A stretch of 64,000 bases of DNA, taken from assembly GCF_964204865.1 (NCBI RefSeq), contig NC_135255.1:9639135-9703134 (forward strand), given 5' to 3'. The DNA comes from Styela clava (taxonomy: Eukaryota; Chordata; Ascidiacea; Stolidobranchia; Styelidae). A program made the translations under genes and the position numbers. Below are positions 24,350-37,350 of this stretch, one piece after another. Within the stretch, counting starts at the first letter, position 1. Each line of letters opens with the position of its first letter. Under the pieces are notes generated by a model. That model saw nothing but the letters and a program-made list of their open reading frames with translations, did no database searches and was not told the DNA's origin.

Positions 24350-26341
24350 CTGAAAATTCAAGTTACCAATTAAAACATCGCAGAAAAATATTGTAATATT
24401 GTTAAAATCCTAGGTTTTCCATCGTAATCCAATAACAGATTACAGCATGCCCTCATTGAATATTAACAACAGATGGAGAGAATACGTATGGTTTCAATCT
24501 CTACATATTTATAGCAATCTAAACATATACACTACAGATGCCCTCTACTTTTCATGTCTTTAATAGCTTAGTTTAGGATCTGCATTTTGCACAGAAAATC
24601 GAATTCCTTCCTCTGCCACAAGTTTAGGAATATACAATAATTTTACTGTTAACTATTGCATACTCAACACAAATTAGAAGCGTGATTCGTGATGCGATTG
24701 AGCCCTATTACAATCTTTTTGATCTTTCAGAATAAATCATCTTTATATGATCAAAGAGATACGTAATCAGAAAAAAATTACCAGATTTTTCAAAAAAGTG
24801 ACCAAATGACTAATTTCACTTCACGCATATTTTTTGCATATGTTTAGCCCGAATGGCCCTCATAAATTGCTTTTTAGTTCGTTTAAACATACCCGAAATA
24901 ACATCATAACTCAATCACAATAATAATTTGTAATACTGCTAATTAGTTGCTTACGTTTACAAGTAATTAGCATTGGTACCGAAAGTTTGAAGTTATTGAT
25001 TGTAGTATATAGCCATTGTAATTTTCATATGCAACAAAAATATTTTTTAATTTTAAATGATTATTTCCGCATTTAATATAACATGAATGATTCATATTTC
25101 ATTTCACACAAAAAATCAAAATTTGCAACAAGCTCCTTTTCTCGAATTATGTGCACCTCTTGCGCAATCTGCAAAATTGTGGTCACAAGAGATAACACGA
25201 TAAGTCAGCAAATCCATGATTATACCAAGGTTGAATCAAGATTACCACAATAAAATTATTCACAAACATGCTAATATTTTCCACCAAGAAAATCAATCAG
25301 TTGAAATTGACAGATAAATATTTGGGAAAAGTTGATTTCAACCGTTATTTTTATTTATTTTACCACCATCTTTTCACCCAAGGAAAATGTAATATTAGTT
25401 TTGAAGAGGTTTAATATCAGTTCATGCCACCTTCACTGCATATTTGGGCCAGTAATGTTTAGAAGTTGGCATCCCGGGATAATCACGATTACTCTGAAAA
25501 GAATTATTTGGTCAATACACCGAAAATGGACGCTGTAAAAAATAGATGTTGCCTATTTCAATCTCAGAGACAGAATCCATTGATTAGTTTTTTATGGAAA
25601 GTAATGGTAATTACTGAAAATGTCCAACAGAAATAGTTAAACTTGAACTAAGAGTAGCTGGAAAAGTATGCGCTATGCGGCTGCGCCAACGATTTTAAAC
25701 AGACTTGCTCTTTCACTAAGGATGACAAAAAAAATCTACCCTAAATAATTGAATTCAATGATATTTAGTAGATGTGTGACATGTGTCCTTCCCTGCTAAA
25801 GAGCGCAATTTGGGAAAGTAATTTAGTTCAAATTTTGTTTGGTAAAATTTTACGAATGTTGGCAACTTGTCATACCTTCTCAGCAATACCCCAAACCCAA
25901 TGTTAATTATGATAACAGAGCATATAATCCAGTGTTCTAGCTACTTTATTTATTTATCAAACCATAATTATGTCCCTTTTTCTTGGAATAGGCTTGTTAC
26001 TGACTGTCATATAATAATGTTTCATTACCATTTTTAAAATAAAGGGATGATACATAACCAGTATCGTTTTCTCGATGCTAGCTTTTACTTGGTTCAGTTT
26101 CAGGTGCTAATTAGAGAGCTATAAAGGTGCACAGTGCATTGTGATATGCATTGTGTTACAAACAGTAACTAACAGTTGAGGTTACGTGAAACTAATTACC
26201 TTTCCTTGCTCTATGCCTTTGCGAAGGTAAATCCATATGCGTATAACGCAAGAATGCTATAGCAAGAGTTGAAAATGACTATTCTATTCAATTCAAGAGT
26301 TACATACAGTATTTACTATTTACATTTAAAAAGTTAATACA

Positions 26342-29300
26342 CTACACTACCTTATCACCCAAATCCTTTCCACGTTTATTCAGCTTTATTTTTGGCTTCG
26401 AAATTCTTGTTGAATCATCTGTTATATCTTCTAATGTGTCAGGTACTGGTTGATTTAAAGTTTCAGGTAAAGCGAATGTCATTATTGCAGCTAGTATTGA
26501 CAATGCTCCGTATAAAGCATACGGTGCAGCTGAACCTAAAGCAGTCTGGAAATAGAAAACACTCAAGATGAAATAGTTGAATTAGGAAATTTTGAAGTGT
26601 GAGAAATTACAAATAATTGAAATATTGTTGTCAAATTAGAAAAGGGAGTAGTCTGGACATGAGCGAGTGAATGCTTTGGCCTCTTAGATTCGAACCTATT
26701 TCTATGACCCAACAGAGGATTGTCAAACTTTAATAATTTGCTCTTCTGGGGCGAGGGATTTTTATTTGAGCCAGTGTCTGAAGCATTCTGATTTCTAACC
26801 AACTGCCCGGCCCTGATTCTGAATACATTCTGAAATATTATAGAATTTGGTTTTATTATTTTGGTTTTTCTTTTATATAGTTTCAGATGGTGCGTGTCTA
26901 TTTTTTTCTGACCCCTAGATCTAATAACTTTAAAAATGAAAACCTTTTTTTAATATATTCTCAAATTCAAGAATTTGTAATATTCAATATAACTACCATA
27001 ATTCATCAAAGTGAGATATGGGTAAGAGGTAAAAGCTTCAACTTAACTTCAATAACATCACAGGCTACGCATCTCAGGTCCAAATAAAAAAGCCACCACC
27101 TCCCCTGAGTGTAAAAAATTGGGTGGGCAATGCTGAACCAGGAAAATTTTGGTACTTCCAAAAATAGTAGCTATTCACATATTGTCGAATATAAGTTGTT
27201 GCTTCGAAGCAAAAAGTGTAAAGTAAGTCCAGAAGTGAAAACTACACCAAACGGTTTACGATCCATGAAGGTAATCGGGATCAAATCTTCAATACTTACT
27301 AATAAATGAACATAAGGTGCCAATATTCCACCTATCCTTGCACACATTGATGACGTTCCCATTCCTACATTTCTTACAACAGTTGGAAATAATTCGGAAG
27401 CATAGATATAAACCAGAGCAAATGCAGCTGAAATTGCTAGCTTTCCTCCGAGAGCAAGAGCCGTCTTTGTGGTGGTTGTTTCTAAAGGAAGAGTAGACTT
27501 AAATTCCAAAAAAGTTTTAACAAGTGAAATGAATTTATCAGAACTATTAATTCCGTGATTTATTGTACTATCATGACTTTTTTCAAGTTTAGATAGAGAT
27601 TTCCAAGCATTTCAAAGAATGTAACCAACAAGCCTTCTTTATATCCTGCAAAGATATGGATATGTTAAATATGTTCATATGAATTCTTTTTTCTTTGGAA
27701 TCTGATATATAAGAAATTGACAATGCGGTGACATTTAACTGGCCACTGTGCCTTGTGGGATTATGAATCTTGGTCAACACAGTAGCACAATCTCACTCAG
27801 AGTGTAATACATTGTGAATGTTGGGCTGAAACAAAAAGAATAACTTTAGGGCCCATTACAGTGAATAAGTTGCTTGTGCTAATCAGTAATCACCTTACCT
27901 AGGCTGTAAAAAACTTGGTGGGCTATGTCGAACTTAAAATTTAGATACTGAATAAAAATGCATTTCTCCACTCTAAAATTAGATGAAGAAAAATTTGAAA
28001 AAAATTTAAATAGTCATACTTGATGCATCAGGTAAGAACATGATTGAGATTGAAAATATTCCAACACAAATGGCAAAACCGATGAGAGATCTTCTGCGGC
28101 CAGCCCTGAGAAACATAAATAATAGAGGATTAATGCTTCACAGAATAATAATGTATAGGTTTCAATAACAAATTACAACGAAGCACTCTCAAATTGACTT
28201 CTTTTCATATCAGCATATCTGAGAACAATTTTTTTATACACATAATTGGTATTGCCCTTATAAGATTTCCTGAACATGGCCTACAGATTATATTTCCATG
28301 TTCAATTAACTAACAAGGTCAATCTTACATGTAAATTGTTATTTAGTGCTTGTACTGCAAATTCGGAAGATAATATAACAATAATTAGGATATAGAAAGA
28401 TTCAGTAACCATTCGATAACATCCCCTGGCTATTGTCAATTTTATATTGTGTTTGTTCATTTTACTGAGTGCTTTTACTGTTTTTGTAGTTGACACAAAC
28501 TTTTTTGTATATCTTAAGTTATGATCGCCTTCAGGGCAACCGTATTTTGTTTGTCTGTTTGTTATTGTTATGTTGTTTTTCATTTCACGCCAGCGAGACC
28601 AATATGAAATTGATTGATTACAGTAAAAAGTACATTGGGCTTACTGTTACATCATGAAAGTACATCATAGGCCATGGGGTTGAAGTTTGGCATTTTTTTT
28701 ATCGATAATGGAACCTAAGATGTGTGTAAAAAATTTTAGTCATTCACAGAGTCAGAATTTTGAATTTCTAATTGTGGAAATCAAAGTCGTAATTTCTGAT
28801 GGAAACTGGTAAAACATCGGAAGTCGGGACTGTTGCGAATTCTTAGCAGACAATAAAGAGAGGCTTGTCTATGCCAAGGAGGAGTAAGAGTTAAAAATTT
28901 CCTTACAATCGGAGTCATATTTAAATGGACTGCCGTTTTAGAGTTGCGTGAAAATTTCCACCACCTGCACAAACTTATGGATAACACATAACAGAGTAGT
29001 TTATAATTGTAAGGAGTGAAGACACTGAAAAGGCATCTTTGTGTGTGACAAAGCTACCATTCCTATTAGAATGAGTAGGATTCCATATGTTGCTAATATG
29101 GTAAGGCCCAATGCACTCACAATTAAGCCGTCACATAAAATATAATAAACATAACTTTGTCATTGTGGATAAGTTATAATATGATGATTTGTGAAGGGTC
29201 AGTTATTCGCTGACTAATGAACGGCAAAAAGAAAAACATAATCAAACAAATAACCCACACATTTATTTGTAATTAGTACTGCATTTGACTCACCAAGTTC

Positions 29301-32300
29301 TGTTTAACAAGGCACCACACAAGACTATAGCAGGAAGCTCCACAACACCAGATAATGCTACACTAACATATAAACTTTCTGCAAGATCTTTAGCACTCAT
29401 TGTTAGACCATAGTATGTAAAGCTGCAGACAAACCTGAACAAATAATAGATTAGACTATTTATACTGATATTGATAGAACATGCATAAACTTGATGTTTA
29501 TACATAGTATATTTACATGTATCTCGTGCTTTGTTGAAATCTGGCCTCCAGTGAAAAATTGAATGTTATTTCAATTACATTATGCTACATTACATCATAC
29601 ATGGTGACCCAGGTCATTTGTAACATATTCGAGAGTGAACATAACTTTTGTGCAAAGCGTCTTAGATTACTTAAACTCTCGAGTATAGTACAATTACACA
29701 AGTTTTAATTACCGTAAATAAATTTTCTTCATTTTTGTACATTCACTATTAAGAAAATTATGAATTCTGTATTTTGAGCCAGTCTGTATAAAAAAGAATA
29801 TTGCTAAAGCAATTTACAAATCTGCAATCTGTTTTATCCAGTATGCAAAACGTCAAACTCAATATGAAAAGCTCAGTGTTTATACAATTACAAAAGAAAA
29901 CGGTAAGCAATATTTAACTAACTTTGATCTATAATAGGAAAAATCATCAGAAAAATCCATCCTGACAACATTACTATTGATCATCAACTCACCATGTATA
30001 TCCCATTATCAATGTTCTCCTTGCTAAATTTTTTGATGAAAATAGATCACGAATTGAATATCCATTCTTATTAGATTTTTTTTCTTCTTTCCTTTTCTCC
30101 AATACAATACCTATGAAATATGGAAAAGTTGCAAAATCAATTTGTTTAAGACAATGTTCCTATATGAAGACTTGAAGCATGGCAGATAGAGTCTCTGTCA
30201 TAAACCAAGTTAAGTCTCTATCCTACCAAACCTACCTATAATACCAAGCTATCTCTAAACTAATCGAGACTGTAATCTCGGAACTCAAATACAGAGTCAT
30301 TCAATAAACAGACAGCAAATCCAACTTGGCACAAACGTTAGTTCTTATTCCTGAACCTGACATCAGCTGCAGACTCTTTGAGATAACTTTCAAACCATGA
30401 AAACATTAGTGCTGCTTCTTGGTTCACTTGAAACGCTCAAAACCAGGAAAAAGTATGTCTCTGACATGTTACAATTTTAGACAACGAATTCAAGACATTT
30501 CATAACTAAAGCTCTGCCTCTAATACCAAAGCAATAGACATCCTACATTACAGATTCAACATCAATGATACAAACAATCACAGAGACTAATTTATCCTGT
30601 CGATAGTTTCACAAGCATTTTATCCTACTGCAAGCATTTTGTAAGGAAACCACGTTTAAATGTGTAACTTACTGGCAACAGTTGACGATGATCTTCCATT
30701 CTTTCTGGCAAGATAATGCAAGACTTCTTCAGCAGCTGCTACTTTTCCTTGTGAATATAACCATCTGGGTGATTCAGGAACAATCCTGAAATGAAATTGA
30801 GTTATTTAGATCGACCTCATAAAAATTATCTGCTTCTGTTTGTTGCTTCACAATATATCACAAACACACTGCTTTAAATTACATGGAAAAGGTTTTTAAG
30901 TCCTCCAGAAGGGTGACAAGGCAATGCTAATGGATGATTCCTTTACCATTGAATTCCCTGTTTATTTCTGCAATAATTGCTTATTCGCAATAAACCAATG
31001 ATGACATAACAATTGAGATTTCAGAAGCCACTTTTTTCACTCAAGTAATTTCAATCATAGTTGTGATTCGTGAACCTCGACTCTCTCAATTTTGTGTTCA
31101 ATTTGTCATTTTTACGTTGTTTTCAAAATTTAGGTATAAATCAAATAATTAGATGATAATTTGTCTTGGCTGAGTTTTCTCTTAGTTGCAGTAATCAAAG
31201 ATCTCCCACAAAAACTGCAGTAGGCCTGGTTCAAAAGAGGTGTCAGAACTTCTTAATGGCAGCTTGTAAGAAGTTAGGTGGGGTCAAGGGTTGAAGAAAT
31301 ACCCATATTATGACAATGGAATCTAATACCAGTCTATGAGCCTCCGATGCACACATGGACTTGAATAAATCTGGAGCAGTGATAGATATGAGAACATTTT
31401 TACATACCAGTAAGGAAAAAGCAACACAAAGGCTGGTACCGATGTCACAATGCACAGATGCCTCCAATTGGTGAATACACTTGCTAAGAATGATAGAACA
31501 ATGATTCCAATGGAAAATATAGCTGGTAGTATGCTCCCTGAAATTTTACAAAATTTAGAGCATATTATTATTATGAAGCACATTTAGCATTGGTTTTGAA
31601 AAGTTTAATTTCATTGTGTTGACCAAAACTACTGATTTAATTCACATACCTGTTATTGGCCAGACAGATGACCCAACTAATTCCTGTGCTAATACAAAGC
31701 CAACAAGCACAACACCACCTTGACAAAATCCAGCGAAGAAACGCAATGCACCGAAGATTCTCCAGTCATTTGAAAATGATGTGAGAAATGACACAATGAT
31801 AAGACCCAAAAACACTAAAAATAAGTATATATATATGAATAAATATAAATGAGACAACTTCTGCTGTAAAAATTGTTTTATTTCATAAAAGAACTCATCA
31901 GTCTAATTTTATCTTAGTGTGATGATTAGTAATGTACAAATAATTTAGTTTGGAGTAACACTAATTGGTGTTTTACAAAATCCAGACATTCCGAATGATT
32001 GTTTATATCTGCATGATTCATATTTTTACAGTGAAACAGTAATTTTTTTAATAGTTCCACAAAGATTATTCGAAAAATGAATACAGGCAGAACTTTACAT
32101 AGCAAACGATTTCGATGTGAACACTCCAAATGATATATCGAAAAAATTTGATATTTTCACAATAGGTGACCATGCAATTGAGATCATCATAGAAGACATT
32201 CAAATGCAACAAAATCACTACATACCTCTGAAATACACTGGTTTTCTACCATATTTATCAGATAATTGACCAATCAATATATTTCCTAATAAAACTCCAA

Positions 32301-33691
32301 CCATGAATATAGACTGAAGAGTATCAACAATGTATGCTCGATCTCCACGCAAATTCCACTGCCGAATATAATATATGATCAATTGAAACAAGAGTTGAAA
32401 AATGAGCCGAAAATGATAGTCATAAGGTGAGTGTGAATATAGGAGGTTAGTTCACTAAACGCCGTCAAGTACTTCTAGTTGGCGTGGCATAAATATGTCA
32501 ATTCTAACCCCCACCTGACTACGTTATCCAAAAATTACGTCACTACAATGTCACAGTGGCGAAATAAGACCGGTCAAAGTATACGGATTGTCGTCCAATA
32601 CGCTGCAAACTATCACTGTTGTAGTGACATAATTTTTGGATGACGTAGTCAGGTGGGGGTTAGAAATGACATATATGCGAAAATGGTTATACCACACCAA
32701 CTAGAAGTAGTCGGCGGCGTTTAGTGAACTAGCCCCTAAATTTTTCCCAGCCATACATAATAAAATAAGTCTTTTTAGTCTTTGGTTTATTATTCTTTAA
32801 TCACATAATAATCTATATAATATAGTCTTCCTAAATGCAGAATCCAGTACAATGAAAACACAATGACAATGCTATACTAGACAGAATCAGAAACAAAAAT
32901 AAAATATTTCAGACTTACATCCCAACCTATACAGCTATATTTTTCATATATCTGTATATCCTCGTATAAATTATCACCAAGAAATATTTTTCAAAAACAA
33001 CAACTAGGATAGGATAGGATAGGATTTACATATTTATCCCGGGGGAGAGGAAAGCCGATAAGACGGCTTATCCATATGGCGAACCACGGCCTCTCGTCCG
33101 GTTACCATTCCAAGTCGGGTATGGGATTAGTTTTTACTGTATTGTTTGTTTTCGGAAGCATGGACTTGGTGGTGGAGGAAGCCGTAACCGACCAGCGGTT
33201 ACGTGAACCACCCAACGACGGCGAGGAGTCCAGCAATCCTCTCGCACATAACCATCCCTGCATGGGATTCGAACCTGCGAACCCACGCAGAGTAATTAGA
33301 GGTGCGGTGGCGAGCGTATTCCTAACGCTTAGCCCGTTGAGCCACACCGCCGCGCCACTATACTACCGTAACACTATAAGGAAGGAAAACGTAGCTTAGA
33401 TCCATAAACAATAAATATTACCTCGTCTACTATAGTTTGCATTCCTACAGGCTCCATTTTCCCCCTTTCACTGGATTTTAATGGGGGAGTTGCACCAACA
33501 AAAACCATGAGAACCATCTGGCAAGCCATTGGTATCTTAAAACAAGAGTAGATACAGTTATAGGCTAAATATTAACAAAAAATAGAGAATGCAAGATAGT
33601 ACCTTACCCCACTTATTCCGATGCATAAAAAGAGAAAAGCTTGATAAAATCCACATGCCCCAACAGACTTGAATCCCTGTTCAACGTTCAT
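26342..33691 (-). CDS. SLC22-type organic ion transporter (MFS) with a shortened first loop
   Basis: Eleven exons join in frame: 33691-33608, 33535-33422, 32358-32226, 31814-31650, 31537-31408, 30785-30673, 30110-29993, 29434-29294, 28105-28020, 27481-27300 and 26545-26342 (489 aa). Family signatures in order: G-F-Y-Q-A-F in TM1, L-S-D-K-Y-G-R-K-P between TM2 and TM3, V-P-E-S-P-R-W-L after TM6, A-G-R-R-R-S-L between TM8 and TM9, [11 protein letters not shown] in TM11 and [13 protein letters not shown] at the end. Twelve membrane helices are expected, at the plasma membrane (family knowledge). Oddity: the large Cys-rich extracellular loop 1 (about 100 aa in most SLC22s) is reduced to about 20 residues without cysteine, and the usual W/F-D-L-V-C-D reads W-N-L-R-G-D. 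Substrate cannot be inferred. Introns 2-3 carry a MITE and a SINE. Confidence 0.93.
28498..28570 (+). repeat. fragment of a LINE-like 3' end in SLC22 intron
   Basis: The run 'ttaagttatgatcgcc...ttttgtttg' matches the segment at about 40757-40815 that precedes an 'aataaatgattgattgat' tail. It lacks that tail here. Confidence 0.45.
32442..32736. mobile_element. foldback MITE, 295 bp, in SLC22 intron 2
   Basis: Nearly palindromic. The arms share 'agttcactaaacgccg', 'acttctagttgg' and 'ctaacccccacctgactacg' and extend about 110 bp inward. Flanking TA at 32440-32441 and 32737-32738. No coding capacity. Confidence 0.75.
33003..33360 (-). mobile_element. tRNA-derived SINE with ATCCT tail
   Basis: On the minus strand the head contains a pol III A-box-like TGGCTCAACGGG and a B box GGTTCGAATCC about 55 bp later, followed by a body and a 3' tail of repeated ATCCT units (read as AGGAT repeats at 33007-33026 on plus). 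It lies in SLC22 intron 2, in the same orientation as the gene. Open frames across it are incidental. Confidence 0.75.
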
Positions 33692-33969
33692 ACTGTTATG
33701 AGGTGTTCCTGTATTCAGGTATTTGCAAAACCACGGCCAATCAATTCAGGCAGTACCGCACCGGTACCGGTTCCGTATGTCAGTACGTTCAGGGTTCTCA
33801 GCAGTCACTTTGCTCAGCAGCGTGTTTCTAAAGTACCCGGTACTTTAACTTTACCAACCTTGGTGTAACCTTTACACTAAAATGCCAAAATTCGTTATAT
33901 TTTAATTTATTGAGCAAGCATATGCCTACCATTCTTTCGTAAATTTTATGCCCACTTACTGTGGAGCGT

Positions 33970-33972
<3 letters not shown>

Positions 33973-34005
<33 letters not shown>
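33973..34005. repeat. (TA)n microsatellite
   Basis: Alternating TA directly left of the inverted end at 34015. Confidence 0.95.
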
Positions 34006-34006
<1 letters not shown>

Positions 34007-34499
34007 CTCTATTACGGTAGTTAAACGGACCTGCCATAATTGCAGTACTTAAGCGGACGTCGTTCCTGTGCCCGTATCATTGTTTTTAAATACGTGCTTG
34101 GAGAGCGCGAGAGCCGTTGACAACTACGCAGAAAAAGAGTCAACACAATCCTCTCGATAACAGATATAAAATTTTTGTCCGCTTAATTTGTCCACTTAAT
34201 TCAGACCACCAAATGTTTTAGCCTATTTCGGCACTAAGCCGGACCCCTCTTATATGTCGCCCTGGATGTCTACATAAATGATGTTGCTTTTATTTTAATA
34301 CGCATTTTAAAGCGTATGACCTCGCTTTAATTTCCGATGGATTCGAACCATCTAGCAATACTTATCACAAAAAATAGCATTTCTTTTTTCAATGTCCAGT
34401 CTTTCGTGCAAGGGAGATGCACTGTGTTTGGTGTTGGAAATAATCTTCCATATCAAAAAATACTCGGAATGCAACGTGATGGTAGACAAATCGAAACAA

Positions 34500-37350
34500 A
34501 TTGATCCAAACGTGTTATATATTTGAAACTGAGAAATACACAGAGCATATCACAAATGTTCGCCTATTCCAACCCTATGGTGCAACATATAGATTAAACA
34601 GATGCTATGTTGTAAGTGTCAAGATATCAATACCAAGTCAAAATTATGGCATTCCAATAATATTGATAAACATTGCGAAAAATATACCTCAAAAACCCGC
34701 ATATCTATATGGCTATAAGCGTGACATATATTTGAAAAACAAAATTTTGAAATGCCATACATAGGGAGAAACAATACACAAAATATTTTTCAAACGTATC
34801 ACCAATCTGATTGCTAAAGTGTGAAATATTATTTTAAAAAGGAAGTGTGGTATATAATAGTAAAATAAAATATGAAAGTGCTAATTATTTTGAGAAACAA
34901 TAAAAGAAAATTATATATACGCAGAAGGTAATCGCAGAATGAAATTCGGAAATGCCAATAATATTGAAAAAATATCACACAAACTTTATCTCAAATGTCC
35001 CCCCATCCGGCCTTTTAAGTTATACAAATAATTGTAAATGGAAATTCTGGTATGTCATTAATGAAGACAAACATCACACAAATTGGATTTCAAATGTTCA
35101 TCTATCCGGTCACTCAAATGTGGCACGTAATTGAAAAATGGACACCAGCCCTATTGAGAAACATTACACAAAATATATCTCAAATGTCAACTTATCCGAC
35201 CACCTAAGGGTGGCATAGAACAATTGAAAAAAAAGTCTTAAATCATATTGAGAAACATCACACAAAATATATCTCAAATGTCCACCTATTCGGCCATTTA
35301 AGTGTGGCATACAACAATTAAAATAAAAACTCTGAAATCATATCGAGATACATTACACAAAGTATATCTCAAACGTCCACCTAAGTGTGGTATTGAACAT
35401 TAAAATGAAAATTCTGAAATCATATTGAGAAACATTACACGAAGTATATCTCAAATGTCCACCTAACCGGCCACCTAAGTGTGGCATACAGGAATTGAGA
35501 TAAAAATTCTGAAATCATATTGAGAAACATCACACAAAATATATCTCAAATGTCCACCTATTCGGACATTTAAGTGTGGCATACAACAACTAAAATAAAA
35601 ACTCTGAAATCATATCGAGATACAATACACAAAGTATATCTCAAACGTCCACCTATCCGGCCACCTAAGTGTGGCATTAAACATTAAAATGAAAATTCTG
35701 AAATCACATTGAGAAACATTACACGAAGTATATCTCAAATGTCCACCTATCCGGCCACCTAAGTGTGGCATACAAGAATTGAGATGAAAATTCTGAAATC
35801 ACATTGAGAAACATTACACGAAGTATATCTCAAATGTCCACCTATCCGGCCACCTAAGTGTGGCATACAAGATTTGAAATGAAAATTCTGAAATTATATT
35901 GAGAAATATTACACAAAGTTTATCTCAAATGTCCACCTATCCGGCCACCTAAGTGTGGCATACAAGATTTGAAATGAAAATTCTGAAATTATATTGAGAA
36001 ATATTACACAAAGTTTATCTCAAATGTCCACCTATCCGGCCACCTAAGTGTGGCATACAAGAATTGAAATGAAAATTCTGAAATCATATTGAGAAATATT
36101 ACACAAAGTATATCTCAAATGTCCACCTATCCGGCCACCTAAGTGTGGCATACAAGAATTAAAATGAAAATTCTGAAATTACACAAAGTATATCTCAAAT
36201 GTCCACCTATCCGGCCACCTAAGTGTGGCATACAAGAATTAAAATGAAAATTCTGGAATCATATTGAGAAACATTACACAAAGTATATCTCAAATGTCCA
36301 CCTATTTGACCATCTAAGTGTGGCTGGCATACAAGATTTGAAATGAAAATTCTGAAATTATATTGAGAAATATTACACAAAGTATATCTCAAATGTCCAC
36401 CTATCCGACTACCTAAGTGTGGCATAAAACAATTACAATGAAAGCTCTGAAATCATATTGAGAAACATTACACAAAGTATATCTCAAATGTCCACCTATC
36501 CGACCATCTAAGTGTGGCATATAAGATTTGAAATGAAAATTCTGAAATTATATTGAGAAATAATACACAAAGTTTATCTCAAATGTCCACCTATCCGACC
36601 ATCTAAGTGTGGCATACAAGATTTGAAATGAAAATTCTGAAATTATATTGAGAAATATTACACAAAGTTTATCTCAAATGTCCACCTATCCGACCACCTA
36701 AGTGGGGCATACAAAAATTGAAATGAAAATTCTGAAATAATACAAAATATATATCTCAAATGTCCGCATATCCGACCACCTAAGTGTGGCATACAACTAT
36801 TGAAACAAAATTCTGGAATCGTATTGAGAAATCTTACACAAAATATATCTCACACACTTATTAAGTGTGTGAAATTTAACTGAAATACGGAATTTCGAAT
36901 ACTAATCATATTTTAATGTTGTGGAAAATTGCTAAAATTTATCTCTAATGTTCACCTATCCGATAACTTGAGAGTGACAAATATTATAAAACAAAATTTT
37001 GAAACCATATTGAAAAACAAAACAGAAAATAAATCGCGAATCGTCATCTACTCAGCTACGTAAGTGTGTCATGTAAATGCAAAATGATATTTTGGAATGG
37101 CAATAATATTGAGAAGCATTCAAAAAAAATTTCAACCATCCGACCATTTCAGAAGGTATGTAATTAAAACACGAAATTCTGAAAAAAATATCGAGAAACA
37201 TTACACACAACATATCTCAAATGTTCAATAAAGTGACGTTTTCAGTGGGGCCTATATATATAATGCAAAACGAAATTTTGCCATGTCAACTAAAATGAGA
37301 AACATTACACCAATTATAACTCAAATGTCTACTTATCAGGACGCCTAAGT
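34500..37350. repeat. tandem satellite, 95-bp unit, about 28 copies
   Basis: The unit, of type 'tctcaaatgtccacctatcc' + 'ggccacctaagtgtggcata' + 'caagaattgagatgaaaatt' and so on, recurs every 95 bp (for example, starts at 35733 and 35828). Units in about 35160-36850 are highly alike and include nearly identical neighbours around 35875-36060, while units toward both edges (34500-35100 and 36850-37350) are increasingly degenerate. That is the pattern expected of unequal exchange. Not coding: frames across it are broken. Confidence 0.95.

Noticed and set aside
33076..33399. 107-codon plus-strand open frame
   Set aside because: It is the antisense of the tRNA-derived SINE. The A and B boxes and the tail explain the sequence.
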